Shown in pieces: positions 44,937 through 51,987 of a stretch of DNA of 61,055 nt. The position numbers and the translations under genes are program-made. The notes beneath the pieces are model-generated. The model searched no databases. It saw nothing but the letters and a program-made list of their open reading frames with translations, and was not told where the DNA came from. Origin of the DNA: an uncultured Bacteroidaceae bacterium (GTDB taxonomy: Bacteria > Bacteroidota > Bacteroidia > Bacteroidales > Bacteroidaceae); assembly GCA_905235285.1 (NCBI GenBank), contig CAJOLI010000002.1, positions 1-61,055 on the forward strand, read 5' to 3'. Position 1 is the stretch's first letter. Every line of letters starts with the position of its first letter.

Positions 44937-46961
44937 ATGCCTGACAACTTCACATACACCGACGAACGTTTTGCAGACATACAAATGCTACGCTACCGCG
45001 TAGAGGGATTCGAGACGCTGACACCTCGACAGCGCATACTCGTCTACTACCTGAGCCAGGCTGCACTCGCTGGACGCGACATCCTGTGGGATCAGAACGG
45101 ACGCTTCAATCTGCGCATACGTCGAATGCTCGAAACAATATACATTAATTATGAAGGAGACCGCCTTAGCGACGACTTCAGAGCATTCACGACATACCTC
45201 AAACGAGTATGGTTCTCCAACGGAATACACCACCACTACAGCACAGACAAGCTGCAACCGGCCTTCTCCCTCGACTTCCTGCGCCAAGCGCTTGACCAAA
45301 TCGGAGACATAGAAGGCCTGGAGAAACCCTACGACAAGTTCATCGACATCATCTTCAACCCCGAGGTGATGCCTAAACGTGTGAACCAGAACGAAGGCGA
45401 AGACCTGCTCCTCACCTCGGCTTCGAACTACTACGGCCCTGACGTCACGCAAGCGGAAGCCGAAGACTTCTACACTCGCCAAAAGGCCTGTGCAGGAGAC
45501 CCGAAGCGACCTGTCATGTACGGCATGAACAGCCGACTCGTGAAAGAGGACGGCCAGCTAAGAGAGCTTGTTTGGCGAAGCAAAGGACTCTACGGCCAAG
45601 CCATCGACAAGATTATCAGCTGGCTCCAACTGGCACAGTCAGTGGCCGAGAACGACAGGCAAGCACAGGTCATATCAAAGCTCATCGAATTCTACCGCAC
45701 CGGCGACCTGAGCACCTTCGATGCATACACTATACTTTGGGTTAACGACACCGGCGGCGACGTTGACTTCACAAACGGCTTCACCGAAGTCTACGGCGAT
45801 CCGCTCGGCCTCAAAGCCAGCTGGGAAGGCTTCGCCAATTTCAAGGATAAGGTGGCAACAGCCCGCACAGAGGCTCTCGCCACCAACGCCCAGTGGTTCG
45901 AGGACCACTCTCCAGTAGATTCTCGCTTCAAGAAAACGTCAACGCAGGGCGTAACGGCGAAAGTCATTGTAGCCGCTACACTCGGCGGGGACCTATATCC
46001 GAGTTCCGCCATAGGCATAAACCTGCCTAACAGCAACTGGGTTCGGGCTGAACATGGCTCCAAAAGCGTCACCATAGGCAACCTCACCGATGCTTACAAC
46101 AAGGCGGCTCACGGCAACGGATTCCTCGAGGAGTTTGTCATCGACAAGGAGACGCTCGAACTGATCAACACCTATGGTGATGCCTGCGACGACCTGCACA
46201 CCGACCTGCACGAATGTCTCGGCCACGGCTCCGGACGCTTGCTCGAAGGCATTGACCCAGATGCCCTGAAAGCCTACGGCAGTTGCATCGAGGAAGCCCG
46301 TGCCGACCTCTTCGCCCTTTACTACATCGCCGACCCGAAACTGCTGGAACTTGGCCTCGTGCCGGATGCTGAAGCCTACAAGAGCCAATACTACACTTAC
46401 CTCATGAACGGTCTCCTGACGCAGCTCGTACGCATAGAACCCGGAGCCGTTATCGAGGAGGCTCACATGCGCAACCGGGCCATCATTGCCCGCTGGCTGC
46501 TCGACCACGCCCATGGTCAGGTTGACGGTGGTCCGTCCCCCATCGAGAACTCCCCCACTACCCCCGGTCCAGTTGACGGCGGTCCGTCCGCCGTCGCCCT
46601 CCTCCGCCGCCGCGGCAAGACCTACGTCCAGATAAATGACTACGAACGGCTCCGTCTGCTCATAGGCCAGCTCCTGGCTGAAGTGCAGCGCATCAAGAGC
46701 GAGGGTGACTACGCAGCAGCAGCCCGGCTCGTAGAGACCTACGGCGTCAGCATTGATGCCACGCTCCACGCCGAAATACGCGAGCGCTACCAAGCCCTCG
46801 ACCTCGCTCCTTACAAAGGGTTTATCAACCCCGAACTTCTGCCCATCTATGACGAGGCAGGCAATATCGTTGACGTCAAGGTCAGCTACGGCGAATCCTA
46901 CGACCATCAAATGCTACGCTATTCCCACGACTATGCCAGCCTACCACTCATCAATGACTGA
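44937..46961 (+). CDS. Dipeptidyl-peptidase III-like M49 zinc peptidase
   Basis: 674 aa. The M49 zinc site is present: HECLGHGSGRLL (His425, Glu426, His430) and EEARADLFALYY (about 451-462). Other family motifs are WVNDTGGDVDFTNGFTEVYGDP and a late KTYVQINDYERL. No signal peptide is seen, so it should be cytoplasmic, unlike some Bacteroides homologues. Residues about 523-557 (HGQVDGGPSPIENSP, then GPVDGGPS) are a repeat-encoded insert before KTYVQIND. It overlaps the next gene by 8 bp. It removes dipeptides from oligopeptides. Confidence 0.9.
   Translation: MPDNFTYTDERFADIQMLRYRVEGFETLTPRQRILVYYLSQAALAGRDILWDQNGRFNLRIRRMLETIYINYEGDRLSDDFRAFTTYLKRVWFSNGIHHHYSTDKLQPAFSLDFLRQALDQIGDIEGLEKPYDKFIDIIFNPEVMPKRVNQNEGEDLLLTSASNYYGPDVTQAEAEDFYTRQKACAGDPKRPVMYGMNSRLVKEDGQLRELVWRSKGLYGQAIDKIISWLQLAQSVAENDRQAQVISKLIEFYRTGDLSTFDAYTILWVNDTGGDVDFTNGFTEVYGDPLGLKASWEGFANFKDKVATARTEALATNAQWFEDHSPVDSRFKKTSTQGVTAKVIVAATLGGDLYPSSAIGINLPNSNWVRAEHGSKSVTIGNLTDAYNKAAHGNGFLEEFVIDKETLELINTYGDACDDLHTDLHECLGHGSGRLLEGIDPDALKAYGSCIEEARADLFALYYIADPKLLELGLVPDAEAYKSQYYTYLMNGLLTQLVRIEPGAVIEEAHMRNRAIIARWLLDHAHGQVDGGPSPIENSPTTPGPVDGGPSAVALLRRRGKTYVQINDYERLRLLIGQLLAEVQRIKSEGDYAAAARLVETYGVSIDATLHAEIRERYQALDLAPYKGFINPELLPIYDEAGNIVDVKVSYGESYDHQMLRYSHDYASLPLIND
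46515..46595. repeat. In-frame tandem repeat with palindrome in the M49 gene
   Basis: Two 27-bp copies (46515-46541 and 46566-46592), 23 of 27 identical, spaced exactly 51 bp (17 codons). The second contains the perfect palindrome GACGGCGG-TCCGT-CCGCCGTC (46575-46595). They encode VDGGPSPIE and VDGGPSAVA. Confidence 0.6.
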
Positions 46962-47613
46962 CAAGCACACACTCACAACGCCTACGACCGACAGCAAGCC
47001 AGCTGCAAGAGGCACTGACGATGACATCAGCGCCATCAAGGCGGACTTACGTGCGGCCATGAACGGCGTCACGGCAAAGTCGTTCAGACAAAGCGGCACA
47101 GCCTACCGCCTCGTCTATGGCGTAGAGATACTACGTCTACGCTCCATTGCAGCTACATACGAGCCCTCGCGCAAACTGGCCTTAGCCCTTTGGAACGACA
47201 ACATACGCGAGACGCGCATGCTGGCTGTCATGCTCTTCCCTCAGGATGACTTTGACAGCGACATGGCCGACCTATGGACCGAGAGCATACGCCGCGATGA
47301 GGCTGACCTCGCCGGACTGCTTGTCATGGAGCGGGTGGCCCAAGCCCCCTACGCCGCTGAAAAAGCCTTCCGATGGATTGCAGACCAAAGCGAGACTCTT
47401 CAGCTGTGCGGGTTCCAGACAATGACACGACTACTCATGAATGGAGCGCAGCTCTCGCCCGATGCCGAAGCCGAACTGCTCGATCAGTCTGTCTCTGCGC
47501 TTCCTTCAGATTATCTGCCTCTCAAAAAGGCTGTGGCCAACACCCTCTTGCGTTTAGCCGACAACTCACCAACAATACAACACACCATCGATAAAATACT
47601 TTCATGCAGTTAA
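46954..47613 (+). CDS. HEAT-like protein of the AlkD/DNA alkylation repair fold
   Basis: 219 aa from the ATG at 46954, which overlaps the M49 stop by 8 bp. It is helical with paired repeats (SRKLALALWNDNIRETRMLAVMLFP, a typical AlkD-family HEAT unit, and AAEKAFRWIADQSETLQLCGFQTM). The AlkD catalytic WD...D pattern seen in the 56372 paralogue is not obvious, so glycosylase activity is doubtful. It overlaps the nitrilase gene by 10 bp, so translation is coupled. Confidence 0.75.
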   Translation: MTDKHTLTTPTTDSKPAARGTDDDISAIKADLRAAMNGVTAKSFRQSGTAYRLVYGVEILRLRSIAATYEPSRKLALALWNDNIRETRMLAVMLFPQDDFDSDMADLWTESIRRDEADLAGLLVMERVAQAPYAAEKAFRWIADQSETLQLCGFQTMTRLLMNGAQLSPDAEAELLDQSVSALPSDYLPLKKAVANTLLRLADNSPTIQHTIDKILSCS

Positions 47614-48368
47614 CAATTCTACAACACGACATCAACTGGTGCAGACCTGACATTAATCTTCCACATTTGGATCATCTCATCAGCGCACTTCCGCAAACCG
47701 ACCTTCTTCTCCTGCCAGAGATGTTTGCCACAGGGCTCAACAACAACCCATTGGACATCATCGACTATACTCCAGAAATCGTAGAGTGGATGAAGGTGAA
47801 GGCGCAAGAACTTAACGCCGCTGTCGTTGGAAGTGCTGCAGCTGAAGACGGCGGACTCTTCTTCAACCGCCTCTACTTCGTGAGGCCCGATGGCGACATT
47901 ACGACCTACGACAAGCGCCACCTCTTCATCTATGGTGGCGAAGCACAAAACTACACACGCGGCCAGCAACGAGTCATCGTCAGTTTCCGCGGCGTGCGAT
48001 TCCTCCTTCAGGTATGCTACGACCTGCGCTACCCTATATGGGCTCGCACCCGCAACGACTACGATTGTATCCTCTATTCGTCAAACTGGCCCATCAGCCG
48101 AGACACAGCTTGGAAGACACTGATACGGGCTAGAGCTATCGAGAATCAATGCTACGTCGCTGCGGCCAACCGCATAGGCACCGACCAGCAGTGTGAATAC
48201 TACGGACGCGCGGCCATCATCAACCCTTACGGCGAGACTATGGCCCTCTGCCCCGACAAGACCGAATGGGCCGCCTCCGGCATCATCGATACTGACTTCC
48301 TGCAACACTACAACGGCAAGTTCCCAATACTCGAAGATGCTGATAACTTCACAATTACGAATTCTTAA
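47604..48368 (+). CDS. Nitrilase-superfamily amidase (omega-amidase/YafV type)
   Basis: 254 aa with the Glu-Lys-Cys triad: LLLPEMFATG (Glu39), TYDKRHLF (Lys104) and QVCYDLRYPIWAR (Cys138). This branch hydrolyses alpha-ketoglutaramate and similar omega-amides (metabolite repair). It is the last gene of the operon starting at 41766. Confidence 0.9.
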   Translation: MQLTILQHDINWCRPDINLPHLDHLISALPQTDLLLLPEMFATGLNNNPLDIIDYTPEIVEWMKVKAQELNAAVVGSAAAEDGGLFFNRLYFVRPDGDITTYDKRHLFIYGGEAQNYTRGQQRVIVSFRGVRFLLQVCYDLRYPIWARTRNDYDCILYSSNWPISRDTAWKTLIRARAIENQCYVAAANRIGTDQQCEYYGRAAIINPYGETMALCPDKTEWAASGIIDTDFLQHYNGKFPILEDADNFTITNS

Positions 48369-48398
48369 CTCCGTTCAGAAAAAGTTTTGACAAAATTG

Positions 48399-48430
48399 TT
48401 TGGTCAGCCAACGAAGATAATGTAACTTTG
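48399..48430 (+). promoter_or_regulatory. Full -33/-7 promoter of the fur-purA operon
   Basis: TTTG (48399-48402), 20 bp, TAACTTTG (48423-48430), then the ATG only 7 bp later. Both boxes match consensus, so the transcript is expected to begin at or within about 3 nt of the start codon. Confidence 0.7.
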
Positions 48431-48437
48431 TGGCCGT

Positions 48438-48950
48438 ATGAGCGAGAAGCTATCACTACAGGAACAAGTTCGGGAGCGATTCCGCCTCTATCTCACGGCC
48501 AACGGCCTCAGACAGACGCGCGAACGGTTTGCCATTCTCAGAGCCATCTACGAGCAGGAAGGGACGTTCACTATCGACGACCTCAGCGAGATCATGCAGC
48601 AACACCGATTCCACGTCAGCACCAACACGCTCTACGTCACAACACAGCTCCTGGTTGAAGCCAATCTGCTCATCCGACACCCCTTCTCGTCAGCTGCGGC
48701 TGTCTTCGAGCGCATCGTCGACGAGCGGCCTCGAAGCTACCAGATTTGCAGCCATTGCCATCGCATAACAAACATCAAGAGCAAGGACTTGGCTTCCAGC
48801 CTCGAGACCTACCACTCGCGCAGCTTCGCCATAAGCCATCGCATAGCTTATGTCTACGGGATATGTGCCTCCTGCCAACGTAAGATGCACAAACGCCTGA
48901 AGGCTGTCAACACTAATGCCACCTCCAACAGCACTGCCAAAAGACAATAA
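48438..48950 (+). CDS. Fur-family transcriptional regulator
   Basis: 170 aa. An N-terminal winged helix (LRQTRERFAILRAIYEQEG, HVSTNTLYVTTQLLVEANL) and a C-terminal part with two CxxC pairs (Cys104/Cys107 and Cys143/Cys146) for structural zinc. The usual Fur HHDH metal-sensing motif is not clear (YQICSHCHRI stands there), so the sensed signal is uncertain (iron, zinc or peroxide). It lies 24 bp before purA, and no promoter is seen between them. Confidence 0.88.
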   Translation: MSEKLSLQEQVRERFRLYLTANGLRQTRERFAILRAIYEQEGTFTIDDLSEIMQQHRFHVSTNTLYVTTQLLVEANLLIRHPFSSAAAVFERIVDERPRSYQICSHCHRITNIKSKDLASSLETYHSRSFAISHRIAYVYGICASCQRKMHKRLKAVNTNATSNSTAKRQ

Positions 48951-48974
48951 CAACAAGATAAACTTCTAAAAAAC

Positions 48975-50249
48975 ATGAAACAAGGAAAAGTGGACGCCCT
49001 GCTGGGCATCGTTTTCGGCGACGAAGGAAAAGGCAAAGTCGTCGATGTGTTTACTCCACGCTACGACGTCGTAGCCCGATTCGCGGGAGGACCCAACGCC
49101 GGCCACACTATAATCTTTGAGGGTAAGAAATTCGTCCTTCGCTCCATCCCATCCGGTATCTTCGACGAAGGCAAGCTCAATATCATTGGCAACGGATGCG
49201 TAATCGCACCAGACCTCTTTATGGCTGAAGCGCGAGAGCTCGAGAGTGCCGGCTACGACCTCCACAGCCGACTCCATATCAGCACACGTGCCCACCTCAT
49301 CCTGCCGACACACCGTGTCCTCGACCGAGCCTACGAAGCTGCCAAAGGCAAGAACAAAGTAGGCACTACGGGTAAAGGCATCGGACCTACATATAGCGAG
49401 AAAGCCAGCCGGACGGGGCTGCGCGTAGGCGATATCCTTGACAACTTCCAAGCAAAATACGAGGCCCTGAAGGCGCGTCACGAGCAAATCCTGCGCGACC
49501 TCCACTACACCGACTACGATATCAGCGAAGAGGAACGTCTCTGGCTCGAAGGCGTTGAATATATGCGTCAGTTCAAGCTCTCTGACACCGAGATAGAAAT
49601 CAACCAACTGCTAGCCGAAGGCAAGAGCGTGCTGGCCGAGGGCGCTCAAGGCACTATGCTCGACATTGACCATGGCACTTATCCTTTCGTAAGTTCGTCG
49701 AGCACAACTACAGGCGGCGTCTGTACTGGGTTGGGCGTAGGTCCTAACAAGATAGACCAGGTCTATGGCATCTTCAAGGCCTACAGCACACGCGTAGGAG
49801 CCGGACCGTTCCCTGTAGAGCTCTTCGACGCCACGGGCGACCGCCTGCGCGAGATAGGACATGAGTACGGAGCCGTGACTGGGCGCAACCGCCGCTGCGG
49901 ATGGGTAGACCTCGTGGCCTTGAAATATGCTATTATGATTAATGGCGTGACACAGCTCATCATGATGAAGAGCGACGTTCTCGACGGCTTTGCCACAATC
50001 CGTGCGTGCGTGGCTTACGAGAAAGATGGCGTGCAGACTACCACCATGCCGTTCGACACCGAAGGCTGGACAGCTGTCTACCGCGACCTGCCAGGATGGA
50101 ACGAGGACCTCTCCTCAATGACCTCTGAGGAACAGTTTCCACAAGCCTTCCTCGACTACGTCAAGTTCCTGGAGGACGAGTTGCAGACACCCATAACAAT
50201 TCTCTCTGTAGGCCCAGACCGCGCCCAGACCATCATAAGAAATGTTTAA
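48975..50249 (+). CDS. purA: Adenylosuccinate synthetase
   Basis: 424 aa, usual length. It has the GTP loop IVFGDEGKGKVVD (catalytic Asp), GGPNAGHTI (His), TTGKGIGPTYSEKASR, EGAQGTMLDIDHGTYPFVSSS and TGRNRRCGWVDL. It makes adenylosuccinate from IMP and aspartate with GTP, the first step to AMP. It is co-transcribed with fur and overlaps the HAD gene by 8 bp. Confidence 0.97.
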   Translation: MKQGKVDALLGIVFGDEGKGKVVDVFTPRYDVVARFAGGPNAGHTIIFEGKKFVLRSIPSGIFDEGKLNIIGNGCVIAPDLFMAEARELESAGYDLHSRLHISTRAHLILPTHRVLDRAYEAAKGKNKVGTTGKGIGPTYSEKASRTGLRVGDILDNFQAKYEALKARHEQILRDLHYTDYDISEEERLWLEGVEYMRQFKLSDTEIEINQLLAEGKSVLAEGAQGTMLDIDHGTYPFVSSSSTTTGGVCTGLGVGPNKIDQVYGIFKAYSTRVGAGPFPVELFDATGDRLREIGHEYGAVTGRNRRCGWVDLVALKYAIMINGVTQLIMMKSDVLDGFATIRACVAYEKDGVQTTTMPFDTEGWTAVYRDLPGWNEDLSSMTSEEQFPQAFLDYVKFLEDELQTPITILSVGPDRAQTIIRNV

Positions 50250-50868
50250 AGCCGCACTCTTCGACCTCGATGGCGTCATCTTCGACACCGAGCCCCAATA
50301 CTCTATATTCTGGGGCTCACAGTTCAGAACATACTACCCTCAGCAAACAGGGCTGGAACAGACCATCAAGGGACAGACACTCACCCAAATCTTCGACCGC
50401 TACTTCTCAGGCCCGTTTGAAGCCCAACGCGCTACGGTCACCCAACGGCTCAACGACTACGAGCAGCAAATGTCCTTCCCTTACATAGCTGGAGTACAAG
50501 GTTTCCTCCAGACGCTTCACAAAAGCAATATACGAACGGCCGTAGTCACCAGCTCCAACCACGAGAAGATGGCACGCGTCTATGAGCAGCATCCTGAGTT
50601 TACTGAGGTGTTCGACGCCATCCTCACCAGCGAAGACTTCGACCATTCCAAACCCCACCCCGACTGCTATCTTAAGGCTATGGCCCGCTTCGGAGTGACG
50701 GCCGGCGAGAGTGTCGTCTTTGAGGACAGCATCAACGGCCTTCGCGCGGCCCGCGACTCGGGAGCCTTCGTCGTCGCACTCACGACCACTCATCCCGCAG
50801 AAACGTTGCGCGCCCTCTCTGACCACCAGATACCGGACTTCACCGGCTTTAGTTTTGAGAAGATTTAA
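50242..50868 (+). CDS. HAD-superfamily phosphatase (beta-phosphoglucomutase-like)
   Basis: 208 aa. The HAD motifs are complete: FDLDGVIFDTE (nucleophile Asp8, Asp10), VVTSSNHEKM, HSKPHPDCYLKA and VVFEDSINGLRAA. It belongs to the subclass with a helical cap, as in PGMB and small phosphatases such as YcjU. The substrate is unknown. Its start overlaps purA, so translation is coupled, and a terminator lies 43 bp behind it. Confidence 0.9.
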   Translation: MFKAALFDLDGVIFDTEPQYSIFWGSQFRTYYPQQTGLEQTIKGQTLTQIFDRYFSGPFEAQRATVTQRLNDYEQQMSFPYIAGVQGFLQTLHKSNIRTAVVTSSNHEKMARVYEQHPEFTEVFDAILTSEDFDHSKPHPDCYLKAMARFGVTAGESVVFEDSINGLRAARDSGAFVVALTTTHPAETLRALSDHQIPDFTGFSFEKI

Positions 50869-50910
50869 GGCGTGACCTATTTAACCCTACTACAGGGCCC
50901 AACCAAACGC

Positions 50911-50944
50911 GAGGGTGAGTCAAAGGCTCATCCTCTTCTTTTTT
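50911..50944 (+). terminator. Terminator of fur-purA-HAD
   Basis: GAGGGTGAG (50911-50919)/CTCATCCTC with one G-T pair, then TTCTTTTTT. It resembles the terminator at 60957, and both are followed by CAAAGCyCCGACTTTC. Confidence 0.75.
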
Positions 50945-50946
50945 AC

Positions 50947-50990
50947 ACAAAGCTCCGACTTTCTCTAACCAGGGCTTAGCTATGTCGTAA
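50947..50990 (+). repeat. Repeat CAAAGCTCCGACTTTC behind a terminator
   Basis: About 45 bp that align with 61007-61050 at roughly 80 percent identity by eye (CAAAGCyCCGACTTTCyC, ACCAGGG or GCCAGGG, then ATGTC). Confidence 0.45.
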
Positions 50991-51031
50991 AGTATTTGTG
51001 CCTTTACAATATCAAATTAGACTTATAAGAT

Positions 51032-51856
51032 TTATGGCCGCAAGCCGGCGGCTCCGGCCACCTCTTCGGCCGATGCCCCGAGTTGTGCGGCTGCACGGAC
51101 GTCCTCGCGTGCCAGACGCTTCTTCTTCGTAATCGTATAGAAGTGAGCACGTGCCAATCTGTAGGTCGGCGACTCAGGCTCCAGTTCTATGGCCTTTGTG
51201 TAATCCGCTTCGGCGCGTTCATACTGCTTGCGGTCGAGTTCCATTCCACCTCGTATGGCGTAACCCGAAGCGTGGTCTGGATAAAGGTCTATAGCCCTAT
51301 TCACCGTCTCGAGGGCCTCCTGAGGCCGCCGGTCGTCGTCGTTGACCAAAGCCAGACCGAGCAAGGCCTGTTCGTGAGCCGGATTCAGGCGCAGCAAGTG
51401 GTCGAAGTCGGCTCGCGCATCCTTCAGCAGGCGCTGCCGATGATAGATATATGCGCGAAAGAGCAAGGCCTCGGGGTGGTCGGAGTAGATGGCGAGCACC
51501 TCGTTGTAGTCTGCCAGCGCTCGCGGCTCGTTGCCCAGTTTCATCAACAACGAAGCCCTGCCCAGCAGCAACGCAGGCAACTGCGGGGCAAGACCTATAC
51601 CAATATTGTACTGCTCCAGAGCCTCGTGCTCGCGACCACTGCGCTCGGCAATGCTCGCCAGATGTCCCCAAATGATGGCGTTGCCCTGAGCAGCAGGCTC
51701 TGCCTTAAGGGCTTGCTTGAACAATTCTTCGGCCATACGGAGGCTGTCATCCTCCATTGCCGTGACGGCACGCCGCACCAACTCGTCGTAGCTGTTCTGC
51801 CCGAAACCAAAAGCGACAGATGCACACAGAAGAAGCAGTAAATAAGTACGTTTCAT
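51032..51856 (-). CDS. Secreted TPR-repeat protein
   Basis: 274 aa with a signal peptide (YLLLLLCASVAFGFGQ, cut near residue 21). Six or so TPR units follow (for example HEALEQYNIGIGLAPQLPAL, RALADYNEVLAIYSDHPEAL, ERAEADYTKAIELEPESPTY). It probably works as a periplasmic protein-protein scaffold; no specific partner can be named. The gene is single, convergent with the HAD gene, and the promoter box ends 4 bp before its start codon. Confidence 0.88.
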   Translation of the reverse strand: MKRTYLLLLLCASVAFGFGQNSYDELVRRAVTAMEDDSLRMAEELFKQALKAEPAAQGNAIIWGHLASIAERSGREHEALEQYNIGIGLAPQLPALLLGRASLLMKLGNEPRALADYNEVLAIYSDHPEALLFRAYIYHRQRLLKDARADFDHLLRLNPAHEQALLGLALVNDDDRRPQEALETVNRAIDLYPDHASGYAIRGGMELDRKQYERAEADYTKAIELEPESPTYRLARAHFYTITKKKRLAREDVRAAAQLGASAEEVAGAAGLRP

Positions 51857-51860
51857 GCTG

Positions 51861-51868
51861 CAAAGGTA
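51861..51868 (-). promoter_or_regulatory. -7 promoter box (TACCTTTG) of the TPR gene
   Basis: TACCTTTG on the minus strand, with only CAGC between it and the ATG at 51856. The transcript is expected to start at the start codon itself. Confidence 0.55.
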
Positions 51869-51987
51869 AGCAAAAAAGGGATTCTACTGGTATTTTTTAA
51901 CTCCATATAAGAAAAAAAGCCGCAAAACGAGCTGAGACATCATTTTTTTACATAACTTTACGCAGTCAAAAGGACAACAATGCCAAA

